NCBI GenBank assembly: GCA_030731635.1
Contig: JANQTR010000071.1
Span: forward strand, 1 to 20,112
DNA from: Erythrobacter sp.
Lineage (GTDB): Bacteria > Pseudomonadota > Alphaproteobacteria > Sphingomonadales > Sphingomonadaceae
DNA: 20,112 nucleotides
Direction: 5' to 3'
Under the pieces are notes generated by a model that saw only the letters and a list, made by a program, of their open reading frames with translations, was not told the DNA's origin and did no database searches. Below, in pieces: positions 1 through 6,499 of the stretch (the stretch's first letter is position 1; each line of letters starts with the position of its first letter). A program made the translations under genes and the position numbers.

Positions 1-2
1 GC

Positions 3-806
3 GAACAACGCCAGATGGTCGCCCGCGCGGCGGCAGCGGAAAACATGCTGGTGGTAGCCGAGGGCGGGTCGCTGTTCGGGATGGACATGAACCTGGTCGC
101 CGATGGCAATTCGACCCTGGAACACAATGTTCCGGTCGATGTGTTTTACGACGATGTTCTGCAATTCTTCGGCCAATCGAACACCAACTACACGCCAACA
201 CTGGTGGTGACCTATGGCGGGCTGGCGGGCGATCCCTATTGGCGGCAGGCGACCAATGTGTGGGAAAACCCGTTGATGATCCACACCCCGCCCAAAGCCT
301 TGCTGGCTGAAACGGGGCGCCGCACCAAAGCGCCCGAATGGGCCTTCGTTGATGACAATAATGCGCGTGAGGCCAAGAAGCTGAGCGAACGCGGCATCAA
401 GGTCAGCATCGGCGCCCATGGCCAGCAGGCGGGCGTCGGCGCGCATTGGGAGCTGTGGAGCTTTGCGCGCGGCGGGATGAGCCCGGTTGCCGCGTTGAAG
501 GCAGGCACGATCACCTCGGCCCAGTCGCTCGGCATGGCCAGGGATATCGGCAGTATCGAGGTGGGCAAGCTTGCCGATCTGGTGATCCTGACCGACGACC
601 CCAGTGCCGATATCGCCAATTCGGACCATATCGAACAGGTGATGCTGGGCGGGCGGCTGTATGATGCCAAAACCTTGAACGAAGTCGGCACCGGCACCGC
701 CACGCGGCAACCCTATTGGTGGGATGCCAATGGCGGCAATGGTGCAGGCGGATCAGGCGCGGCAACCGAAGCAGGCCGCGGCCATGCCGATGGCGATGCG
801 GGATAG
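3..806 (+). CDS. Amidohydrolase family protein, C-terminal part (5' end outside window)
   Basis: The reading frame is open from base 3 and ends at TAG 804-806, so this is the last 267 or so residues of a larger protein. It looks like the C-terminal half of a metal-dependent amidohydrolase (imidazolonepropionase/prolidase-like TIM barrel). Visible signs are the LEHNVPV segment near the start, an SIGAHGQQAG segment holding a likely metal-site His, the helix GGMSPVAALKAGTI, and the family-typical ending GSIEVGKLADLVILTDDP followed by a short beta-sandwich strand (VMLGGRLYDAKTLNEV). Large sphingomonad proteins with this C-terminus often carry a TolB-like propeller in front; that part is not visible here. 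The final 25 residues are Gly/Ala-rich and probably disordered. The substrate cannot be read from the sequence. It is unrelated to the flagellar genes and converges on fliA. Family assignment is fairly sure; function is not. Confidence 0.85.
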   Translation, partial: EQRQMVARAAAAENMLVVAEGGSLFGMDMNLVADGNSTLEHNVPVDVFYDDVLQFFGQSNTNYTPTLVVTYGGLAGDPYWRQATNVWENPLMIHTPPKALLAETGRRTKAPEWAFVDDNNAREAKKLSERGIKVSIGAHGQQAGVGAHWELWSFARGGMSPVAALKAGTITSAQSLGMARDIGSIEVGKLADLVILTDDPSADIANSDHIEQVMLGGRLYDAKTLNEVGTGTATRQPYWWDANGGNGAGGSGAATEAGRGHADGDAG

Positions 807-815
807 GCACCCCGG

Positions 816-884
816 TCCGTTCTCCTGTCCAGCGAAGTCGAGACACACCAGCATGGCCTCTCGACTTCGCTCGAGCCGAACGGA
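816..884. repeat. REP-like intergenic inverted repeat
   Basis: A nested palindrome fills the gap between the convergent amidohydrolase and fliA genes. The inner arms are a perfect 13-bp match, AGCGAAGTCGAGA (831-843) and TCTCGACTTCGCT (859-871), around a 15-nt loop. The outer arms TCCGTTC (816-822) and GAACGGA (878-884) pair perfectly over 7 bp. From family knowledge, dispersed palindromes with this core are common between sphingomonad genes. It may also act as a bidirectional terminator, although there is no U-tract. The structure is seen directly; the family link is from memory. Confidence 0.7.
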
Positions 885-891
885 AACTGTG

Positions 892-1617
892 CTAATCCGC
901 CTCCATCAGCGCGCGCAGGTCTTTCAGGGCCTTCGCGCGCAATTGGTGGACGCGCGGCACGCTGACGTCGAGCACGGCGGCGATTTCGGTGAGGTTCAGT
1001 TCTTCGACAAAGAACAACTGCAACACCAGCTTCGCCCGGTCGGGCAGCCGGATCATCGCCTGCACCAGACGGTCGCGGTCTTCGGCAGCACACAATGCTT
1101 CGAACGGGTCGGGATCGTCGCTGGCAAAGGCAATGCTGGTTTCGTCATAGGCGTCATCAATCGGGGTGAGTTTGATCCCCGATGCTTCAATCGCCAGCAA
1201 TTCTGCATCGCTGACCTCCATCGCCTGAGCCAATTCTGCGCGGCTCGGTTCGCGGCCCAGCGTCCCGCGCAGGGCTGACAGCGCCCGGTCATAAGCGGCC
1301 CGTTTGGTGCGCGCGGTGCGGCTGTCATTCGCGGTGCGGCGCACTTCGTCGAGCATCGCGCCGCGCACGCGGATCTTGGCATAGGCGGCAAAGCCATCTT
1401 CGGTCGGGCCATTGTGGCGCTGCGCACATTCGGTCAGGGCGAGGATACCGGCCTGCACCAGATCCTCGATCTCCAGACCATCGCGGCCATTGCCATTGAT
1501 ATGCCACGCGCTGCGGCGCACCAGCGGCATGAAGCGCCAGACCCGGTCCTCTACCACCGCGCGCGACGCAGCATAGGGGTTCACCGGCGCGGAAAAAGTG
1601 GCGTGATCGTGTTTCAT
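892..1617 (-). CDS. fliA: Flagellar sigma factor sigma-28 (FliA)
   Basis: This 241-residue protein is the RNA polymerase sigma factor for late flagellar genes and is held inactive by FlgM until the hook is complete. Region 2 (about 25-97) includes EIEDLVQAGILAL and FAAYAKIRVRGAMLDEVR, the typical FliA/WhiG core-binding and -10 segment. Region 3 spans about 104-150, with GREPSRAELA. Region 4 (about 183-237) ends in the helix-turn-helix LTEIAAVLDVSVPRVHQLRAKAL. The length matches the family (about 240). ATG 1615-1617 overlaps the flhA stop by 4 bp (ATGA), so the two are translationally coupled. It is the last gene of the flgA-flgM-flgN-SLT-flhA-fliA series, so sigma and anti-sigma probably share one transcript. 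No separate promoter was seen. Confidence 0.95.
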   Translation of the reverse strand: MKHDHATFSAPVNPYAASRAVVEDRVWRFMPLVRRSAWHINGNGRDGLEIEDLVQAGILALTECAQRHNGPTEDGFAAYAKIRVRGAMLDEVRRTANDSRTARTKRAAYDRALSALRGTLGREPSRAELAQAMEVSDAELLAIEASGIKLTPIDDAYDETSIAFASDDPDPFEALCAAEDRDRLVQAMIRLPDRAKLVLQLFFVEELNLTEIAAVLDVSVPRVHQLRAKALKDLRALMEAD

Positions 1618-3752
1618 GCGGCCAGTTCCTGCAGCGGCGAATCAAGGGAAAGCGGCGCGGCGGGCACCGGGTGTTCATCGGGCGCACCGATCACACCGAT
1701 CACCGCAATCGGCTGCGCGGCGGGCAATTCGGAAATCGACAGCACCAGACAGCGCGGCGCGCGCGGCCCCAGCAGCGCGGCCAGCGCGCGGCGCGCGGGC
1801 GGCTGCACGATCAGCGCAATCGCCCCGCCTTCGGCATCGGCCAGGCGGTTGATTTCGCGCACGATCATCCCGCCGCAATCCGGTTCGATCAACGGATGGC
1901 CGGTGGCTGGATCGACCATTCCGCCCAAAATCGCGCTTTCAAGCCCGGCGTCGAGCGTCGCGACCTTCAAAGCTTCGCCCGGTGCGGCGATGCGGGCAGT
2001 CAATCGCCCGCCCAATTCGGCGCGCACGGCATCGATCACGGCATCAAATTCAGGGTTCTTCTGCAAGGCCAGCGCCAACGCGGTGAACAAGGGCTGCGGG
2101 TGGGCGAGGCCGATCCCATCAGCCACCAACACGCGCAAGGTGCGGGTCAGCGCGGCCAGTGGCAGCGGATCGGGATGCACGGCTTCGACCAGCGCAGGCG
2201 CGCGCGCTTTCAGAGCGTCGACCCATTCGCGCACTTCATCCGGGCCAAGCAATTGGTGCGCTTCGTTAAGCAGCGCCTGATTGGCATGGGTGGCGATCAC
2301 GGTGCTGGGATCGACCACCAGAAACCCTTCGGCGATGGCATGATCGCGGGCCGATGCCGCGATCCACAAGGCGGGGCAATCAAAGCTGGGATCGCGCGTG
2401 GCCTCACCCGTCAAGCCGTGACCGGGGCGCACATCGCCAGCGTCAATCGCCAGCAACCGGCCCGGCCGCACGCTGCCGCGCGCTGCACTGATCCCGCCAA
2501 TCACCACCGCATAATCCTGCGCCGCCAGATCAAGCGAATCGCGGATCCGGAACTGCGGCAGCACAAACCCCAGATCGCGCGACAATTGCTTGCGAATGCC
2601 GGTGATGCGGGTGATCAGGGGGGCGCCCTGCGCGCTATCCACCAGCCCGACCAGACCATAGCCCAGCTCGATCGTCACCAGCGTGGCATCGCTGACATCG
2701 GCAATCGCGATATGATCGGGCGCGACCTCTTCAGGCGGAGCGGCAGGCGGCGGCGGAGCGGCGGCGTGGCGGCGCAATTGCCACCAGATCGCGCCTGCGA
2801 TTCCGGCACCGGGCAGGAAAATCATCTGCGGCATGGCCGGAACCATCCCGACCGCGCCGAGGATCAGCGCCACCGGCAACCACCCGCGCGGATCGGCAAA
2901 CTGCCCGCCAATCTGCCCGGCAAGATCGCGTTGGTCCGAAACGCGGGTGACAATCGCCGCCGCCGCAATCGACAACAGCAAGGATGGCACCTGCGCCACC
3001 AGGGCATCGCCCACCGCGAGCGTGATATAGGCTTCACCGGCTTCGGTTGCAGACAGGCCGTGGCTGATCATCCCGATTGCGAATCCGGCGATGATGTTGA
3101 CCCCAAGGATCAACAGCGCCGCGATGGCATCGCCCTTCACGAATTTCGATGCACCATCCATCGAACCGTAGAAATCGGCCTCTACCGTGACATCGCGGCG
3201 GCGTTCGCGCGCTTCGTCGGCGGTGACGAGGCCGGCGGCAATATCGGCATCAATCGCCATCTGCTTGCCCGGCAAGGCATCAAGCACAAACCGCGCGGAA
3301 ACTTCGGATACGCGGCCTGCGCCTTTGGTGATCACGATCATGTTGATGATCATCAGGATCGCGAACACGAACAGGCCGACGGCAAAATTGCCGCCCACCA
3401 GAAACGCGGCAAAGCTTTCGATCACCTCGCCCGCGGCAGCGCCGCCTTCGTGCCCGCCGACGAGCACCACCCGGGTCGAGGCGACGTTGAGCGCAAGACG
3501 CAGCAGGGTTGCGAACAACAGCACGCTGGGAAAGCTGGAAAAATCGAGCGGACGCCGGGCGTTCAGGGCCACCATCAGCACCGCAATCGAAATCGCGATG
3601 TTGAGCACGAAGAATATATCGAGCAGCAGCACCGGGATCGGCAGCACCATCAAGGCCAGCAGCGCAAAGATACCAACTGGCAATGCCATCGCCGCAGGCA
3701 TGGCTGACAGCCGGGCAAGCGGGCTCAAAGCGGGTTTTGCGATCGTGCTCAC
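1614..3752 (-). CDS. flhA: Flagellar export gate protein FlhA
   Basis: FlhA forms the nonameric inner-membrane gate of the flagellar type III export apparatus. The 712-residue product has the family's length and layout. The N-terminal half is membrane-embedded, beginning around residue 20 (FALLALMVLPIPVLLLDIFF), and contains the conserved FPSVLLFATLLRLALNVASTR and the loop segment around VTVEADFYGSMDGASKFVKGDAIA, the most conserved part of FlhA/SctV proteins. A Pro/Ala linker near residues 330-345 (APPPPAAPPEE) leads to the cytoplasmic domain, which binds late chaperone-substrate complexes such as FlgN-FlgK. The start ATG overlaps the stop of the upstream lytic transglycosylase gene by 4 bp, and the stop overlaps fliA by 4 bp. 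No flhB, flhF or fliR lies next to it. Identification is secure. Confidence 0.98.
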   Translation of the reverse strand: MSTIAKPALSPLARLSAMPAAMALPVGIFALLALMVLPIPVLLLDIFFVLNIAISIAVLMVALNARRPLDFSSFPSVLLFATLLRLALNVASTRVVLVGGHEGGAAAGEVIESFAAFLVGGNFAVGLFVFAILMIINMIVITKGAGRVSEVSARFVLDALPGKQMAIDADIAAGLVTADEARERRRDVTVEADFYGSMDGASKFVKGDAIAALLILGVNIIAGFAIGMISHGLSATEAGEAYITLAVGDALVAQVPSLLLSIAAAAIVTRVSDQRDLAGQIGGQFADPRGWLPVALILGAVGMVPAMPQMIFLPGAGIAGAIWWQLRRHAAAPPPPAAPPEEVAPDHIAIADVSDATLVTIELGYGLVGLVDSAQGAPLITRITGIRKQLSRDLGFVLPQFRIRDSLDLAAQDYAVVIGGISAARGSVRPGRLLAIDAGDVRPGHGLTGEATRDPSFDCPALWIAASARDHAIAEGFLVVDPSTVIATHANQALLNEAHQLLGPDEVREWVDALKARAPALVEAVHPDPLPLAALTRTLRVLVADGIGLAHPQPLFTALALALQKNPEFDAVIDAVRAELGGRLTARIAAPGEALKVATLDAGLESAILGGMVDPATGHPLIEPDCGGMIVREINRLADAEGGAIALIVQPPARRALAALLGPRAPRCLVLSISELPAAQPIAVIGVIGAPDEHPVPAAPLSLDSPLQELAA

Positions 3753-4804
3753 AGGCCGAACGCCTTCAGCCGGTCATAGGCGCGGCGCACCTGCGCGGGG
3801 GCGGCGCCCGGATCGGTGCCAAAGGTTGCGCCCAAAACTTGCGACATCGGCGCGCGGCGGGACGACGACGCACGCAAGGTCGGGCTCGGCAGTGATGCCT
3901 GCGTCAGCGCTGGTGCCCGGCCGGGGCCAAACACATCATCATCGGCCATCATATAGGGGGTGCGGGTGATCACGGCGGCAGGCGCATAATCGGCCCGGGC
4001 AAAGCGCGATGCCTGACTTTCGCCCGGCGAGCCCGGCGTTCGGCCACTGGTCCGGTCGCTGGCCCGGTCGAGGGCGCGGCCCAGTTTACCGCCGATCACA
4101 TCCATCACCTGCGCCAGGCTGCGCGGGCTGCCATCACCGCTGTAAAAGATCCTGCGGTTGGCCGCGGCTGGCCGCGCGAATAATGCTGGTGCGCTCTGGT
4201 TGGGGTCGGCCTGCAATTCGGACAGGAACCGCCCCGCCCCGCCAGCGCCGAGGAAATGGGCGAGATACAATTCGGAATGGTTCGGCTGACGACCGAGGAT
4301 CGGCATCAGATGCGCACGATTATCCTCTGCCAGCCCGGCGGCCATCAATGATGCGACCTGCGGATCATTGCGCAGCGCCAGAATCGCTTCGCGCCGCGCC
4401 GGGTCGGCAACATAGGCGCTGCCCGACGCTGTCATCCCAATCTCATCCGCCACCGCGCCCAGCCCGAACCGGTCGCCGTGCTTCTTGACGGTGCCCAGCC
4501 AGGTGTTGTCGATGAATTGATAAAGGCCGCTCGCGCTTGAGGTCGTCGCCCGCGCATTGGGGTTCAGCGACGATTCGACTTCGGCCTGGGCCAACAGGTA
4601 ATCGAAATCGACTGTGGTGCGCTGGGCCGCATCAGCAATCGCGGCTTCGACCGGGGTGCCGGGCTGGACAGCGGCGATCTGACGCACGGCGGGCAAGCCC
4701 CGGCCATCAATCTGCACCGCCGCTGCATGGGTACGCGCGGCGGTTTCAAATCCTGCGCGGATCGAACCCGTGGGCAGACCAAAAGAAGATGAAGACTGGC
4801 TCAC
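3749..4804 (-). CDS. SLT-type lytic transglycosylase, probably flagellar (SltF/FlgJ-C functional equivalent)
   Basis: The 351-residue protein has a lytic transglycosylase fold near residues 55-180: AEVESSLNP carries the likely catalytic Glu (E77), followed by the SASGLYQF motif (91-97). These enzymes cleave peptidoglycan between MurNAc and GlcNAc. I place the start at GTG 4802-4804, where GGGGGAG stands 5 nt upstream. An earlier GTG at 4928-4930 would add 42 residues with no clear Shine-Dalgarno. With the chosen start no Sec signal peptide is visible, which could mean export through the flagellar apparatus (inference). The C-terminal half is low complexity up to a short charged tail. The gene sits between flgN and flhA, and FlgJ in this cluster lacks a muramidase domain, so this enzyme probably opens the cell wall for the rod. 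Enzyme class is sure; the flagellar role is inferred. Confidence 0.85.
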   Translation of the reverse strand: MSQSSSSFGLPTGSIRAGFETAARTHAAAVQIDGRGLPAVRQIAAVQPGTPVEAAIADAAQRTTVDFDYLLAQAEVESSLNPNARATTSSASGLYQFIDNTWLGTVKKHGDRFGLGAVADEIGMTASGSAYVADPARREAILALRNDPQVASLMAAGLAEDNRAHLMPILGRQPNHSELYLAHFLGAGGAGRFLSELQADPNQSAPALFARPAAANRRIFYSGDGSPRSLAQVMDVIGGKLGRALDRASDRTSGRTPGSPGESQASRFARADYAPAAVITRTPYMMADDDVFGPGRAPALTQASLPSPTLRASSSRRAPMSQVLGATFGTDPGAAPAQVRRAYDRLKAFGL

Positions 4805-4821
4805 GCACGCTCCCCCAAGAT

Positions 4822-4840
4822 TGGGCCCGGATCGGGCCCA
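4822..4840 (-). other. GC-rich hairpin in the leader of the transglycosylase gene
   Basis: A perfect 8-bp inverted repeat (TGGGCCCG and CGGGCCCA, 3-nt loop) lies just upstream of the proposed GTG start and its Shine-Dalgarno sequence. It has no T-run on the minus strand, so it is a poor classical terminator. It could reduce read-through or translation, or protect the downstream mRNA. The structure is seen; the role is unknown. Confidence 0.4.
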
Positions 4841-4928
4841 GATTGGTAGCGCCGCAGGGGCGACGCTTTCAGGAGGTATTACTGCAAACCCCGTGCCAAG
4901 TGCGTTTGCGGCGGCGCTGGCGCAATGC

Positions 4929-4944
4929 ACAGGCCGCCGCCTGT
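4929..4944 (-). other. Small hairpin just after flgN stop
   Basis: ACAGGC (4929-4934) and GCCTGT (4939-4944) form a 6-bp stem with a 4-nt loop about 12 nt after the flgN stop codon. With the hairpin at 4822-4840 it occupies the 151-bp gap before the next gene, the longest gap in this operon. There is no U-tract. It may be an mRNA end or processing structure. Confidence 0.3.
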
Positions 4945-4955
4945 TGGCGCAAAAA

Positions 4956-5306
4956 TCAGCTCCGGCCGAGCGCGTATGTGGCCCGCGTACGGCGGCTGGG
5001 ACCGCCCAGCGCTTCGATGCGGGCAGCGACGTTGGCGGCCAGCAGGTTACGCACCCGGCGGTTCACCTCGTTCAGCTGCCGGGCGGTTTCCGCCAGACCG
5101 CGCGTTTCACCGTCGAGCGCCTGCGGAGCAATTTCCGCCAAGGCATCGCACAAGGCATCCTTGTCACGCGCTGAACAGATCAGGTCATCTGCATCGAGCG
5201 CGGCAAGCGCCTGCCGCTCCCGTTCAAGAACGGCAATCATTTGCCGCAGGTTGACCGCCAGCGGGGTGCTGTGGGTCGGCATGGCGAGGGTCAGACTATC
5301 GGACAT
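4956..5306 (-). CDS. flgN: FlgN-like flagellar export chaperone
   Basis: FlgN is the cytoplasmic chaperone that delivers the hook-filament junction proteins FlgK and FlgL to the export gate. The product from ATG 5304-5306 is 116 residues, mostly amphipathic helix, as expected for the family. It has the FlgN-like segments AVNLRQMIAVLERERQALAA, the acidic/basic middle DLICSARDKDALCDAL, and the C-terminal NRRVRNLLAANVAARIEAL ending in TYALGRS. The ATG is 4 nt after the flgM stop, indicating translational coupling; a longer frame upstream would run into flgM and is not supported. Sequence conservation in FlgN is low, so the call rests on the helix pattern plus its place after flgM. FlgK and FlgL, the expected clients, are encoded in the plus-strand operon. 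Confidence 0.75.
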   Translation of the reverse strand: MSDSLTLAMPTHSTPLAVNLRQMIAVLERERQALAALDADDLICSARDKDALCDALAEIAPQALDGETRGLAETARQLNEVNRRVRNLLAANVAARIEALGGPSRRTRATYALGRS

Positions 5307-5310
5307 CGGA

Positions 5311-5610
5311 TCAGCCTTGCTGCGGCAGCGACAGGCTGACCTGCGCGGCGATGATGGCATCGGCGATCTTGGCCGGCACCAGCGGATAGGTTCCATTCTG
5401 CAAGGCGGAGCGGATCTGCTGGACGCGCTCGGCATCAACCGGCGGCGCGGTGTCTGCGGCGGGCGCGCTGACTTCGACGCTGATCCCGGCTGCGGCAGCG
5501 GGGCGTGCGGCAACCGCCGGCGCGCGCGTATCGACCTGGGGACGATCGCTTTCAGACAATGCGCGGGCGGGTGTGATTCCGACCAGTTTGTTCAGTTCAA
5601 CGGACGGCAT
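5311..5610 (-). CDS. flgM: Anti-sigma-28 factor FlgM
   Basis: FlgM binds FliA and blocks late gene expression, then is exported once the hook-basal body is complete. The 99-residue size fits. The N-terminal half is Ala/Pro-rich and disordered, as in known FlgM proteins. The C-terminal sigma-binding region is recognisable: VDAERVQQIRSALQNGTYPLVPAKIADAII matches the family's 'v..ir.ai..G.Y.v....iA..ii' pattern. A Shine-Dalgarno-like AAGGAC precedes the ATG by about 7 nt. It lies 103 bp after flgA and 4 bp before flgN's start. The gap upstream contains three 14-bp repeats and a near-match to a sigma-54 promoter, so flgM may have its own promoter as well as read-through from flgA. Confidence 0.9.
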   Translation of the reverse strand: MPSVELNKLVGITPARALSESDRPQVDTRAPAVAARPAAAAGISVEVSAPAADTAPPVDAERVQQIRSALQNGTYPLVPAKIADAIIAAQVSLSLPQQG

Positions 5611-5663
5611 GAGAAATGTCCTTGTTGGGTTCCTGTGACCAAGAACGGTGCATCAGACGCGGG

Positions 5664-5700
5664 TTTAAGGGGCTCGATTTCAAGGGGCCGGTTTCAAGGG
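5664..5700 (-). repeat. Three 14-bp imperfect direct repeats upstream of flgM
   Basis: On the minus strand the core CCCTTGAAA/CCCCTTGAAA/CCCCTTAAA occurs three times at a 14-bp period (plus-strand units begin at 5664, 5678 and 5692), about 55-90 nt upstream of the flgM ATG. The unit furthest from flgM overlaps a sigma-54-like sequence. They may be binding sites for a regulator or chance duplication. The repeats are seen directly; no function is known to me. Confidence 0.5.
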
Positions 5701-5708
5701 ATCTGCCA
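5694..5708 (-). promoter_or_regulatory. Possible degenerate sigma-54 promoter of flgM
   Basis: The minus strand reads TGGCAGATCCCTTGA, which has the TGGCA of the -24 box and TTG at correct spacing, but A instead of the near-invariant C at -12. It begins 6 nt after the flgA stop and would start transcription about 70 nt upstream of the flgM ATG. The -12 mismatch makes it doubtful. Confidence 0.35.
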
Positions 5709-5713
5709 CTGCG

Positions 5714-6265
5714 TCAACCCGCCGGGACAATTGCGAGTCCGGGGCGTTCGATGCGGGCACGCAGGGCGTCGGCCTTGCGCGCGGTGCGCACAAAAATCCA
5801 TTCGCCGACCGCGCCATTTTCCATCGCTTCGCCTTGCTGCTGCACCGAAAATCCGCGTCCGCGCACCATGATGGTGACAGCGTCGCCGCGCTTGATCGCG
5901 GGAGCCTCAGGCTTGGCCCGCTCGGTGGCGGGCGGGGCGTTGACCGCAACGAAGATGCGCCAGCTGGTCGGCCCAGTGCATTCCACCTGCACGGCATTGC
6001 GCGCCGGACTGTGCCAGCCCACCACCAACGGCACGGTGCAGGCCGGCAATTGCAAGCGCCCATCCGCCGCCTGCCGGGCCCCGCCAGGCTGACCAATCAC
6101 AGCGCCGGTAAATTCGCTGACCGCCCGGTCAATCGTTGCAGGGTCGGTCAAGCCTGCAGCCTGCGCCGCCGGATCGCACAACGGCAACAGCATCGGCAGC
6201 GCCAACGGGGTCAGCCGCCAGCCATCACGCCCGAACAGGCCGGGCCGGGAAACGGTCATGGTCAT
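5714..6265 (-). CDS. flgA: Flagellar P-ring chaperone FlgA
   Basis: FlgA is a periplasmic chaperone required to assemble the FlgI P-ring. The 183-residue product begins at ATG 6263-6265, chosen because AAGGAG lies 9 nt upstream; the frame remains open further up but without a better start. Residues 1-36 form an atypical signal peptide (a basic start, then LTPLALPMLLPL, likely cleavage after AQA). The C-terminal half carries the SAF-like part: AIKRGDAVTIMVRGRGFSVQQQGEAMENGAVGEWIFVR, typical of FlgA ('vkrGd.V.v...g.g..i...G.Al..g..Ge.I.v'). It is the first gene of the minus operon, behind a consensus sigma-54 promoter. Its client FlgI is encoded in the other operon. The C-terminal domain makes this secure. 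Confidence 0.93.
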   Translation of the reverse strand: MTMTVSRPGLFGRDGWRLTPLALPMLLPLCDPAAQAAGLTDPATIDRAVSEFTGAVIGQPGGARQAADGRLQLPACTVPLVVGWHSPARNAVQVECTGPTSWRIFVAVNAPPATERAKPEAPAIKRGDAVTIMVRGRGFSVQQQGEAMENGAVGEWIFVRTARKADALRARIERPGLAIVPAG

Positions 6266-6301
6266 GCAAGAATGCTCCTTATACGGCAAAGCTGCCATGT
6301 C

Positions 6302-6315
6302 GGCCGCTGCCGGCC
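6302..6315 (-). other. Hairpin in flgA 5' leader
   Basis: GGCCG (6302-6306) and CGGCC (6311-6315) form a 5-bp stem with a 4-nt loop in the predicted flgA leader, between the sigma-54 promoter and the Shine-Dalgarno sequence. Possible mRNA stability element; weakly supported. Confidence 0.2.
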
Positions 6316-6337
6316 AACATTGCTTGCCCCCATCACA

Positions 6338-6352
6338 GCAAGGGCCGTGCCA
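6338..6352 (-). promoter_or_regulatory. Sigma-54 promoter (-24/-12) for the flgA operon
   Basis: The minus strand reads TGGCACGGCCCTTGC, a perfect match to TGGCACG-N4-TTGC. The predicted start of transcription is near 6327, giving a leader of about 60 nt before the flgA ATG. Sigma-54 promoters need an enhancer-binding activator (FlbD/FleQ type in flagellar systems). The upstream space, 6353-6499, is shared with the start of the divergent cyclase gene, so activator sites could affect both. Confidence 0.9.
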
Positions 6353-6499
6353 AGCCAGCACAGTCGGCGATTATGCTGGCTTCTTATGGCCGTTTTCTGG
6401 TTCGCCTACGCAGCCTACCGGAGGCGCGCGGCGAAACACTTTAAGCATAGTTCATTATTTCAGCTGACATCTCTGCACTTCAGATAGCGATTGGTCATT

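Noticed and set aside
1671..3707. Long plus-strand open frame of 678 codons
   Set aside because: It is an antisense shadow of flhA; the composition (very rich in His, Gln and Arg) is unlike a real protein.
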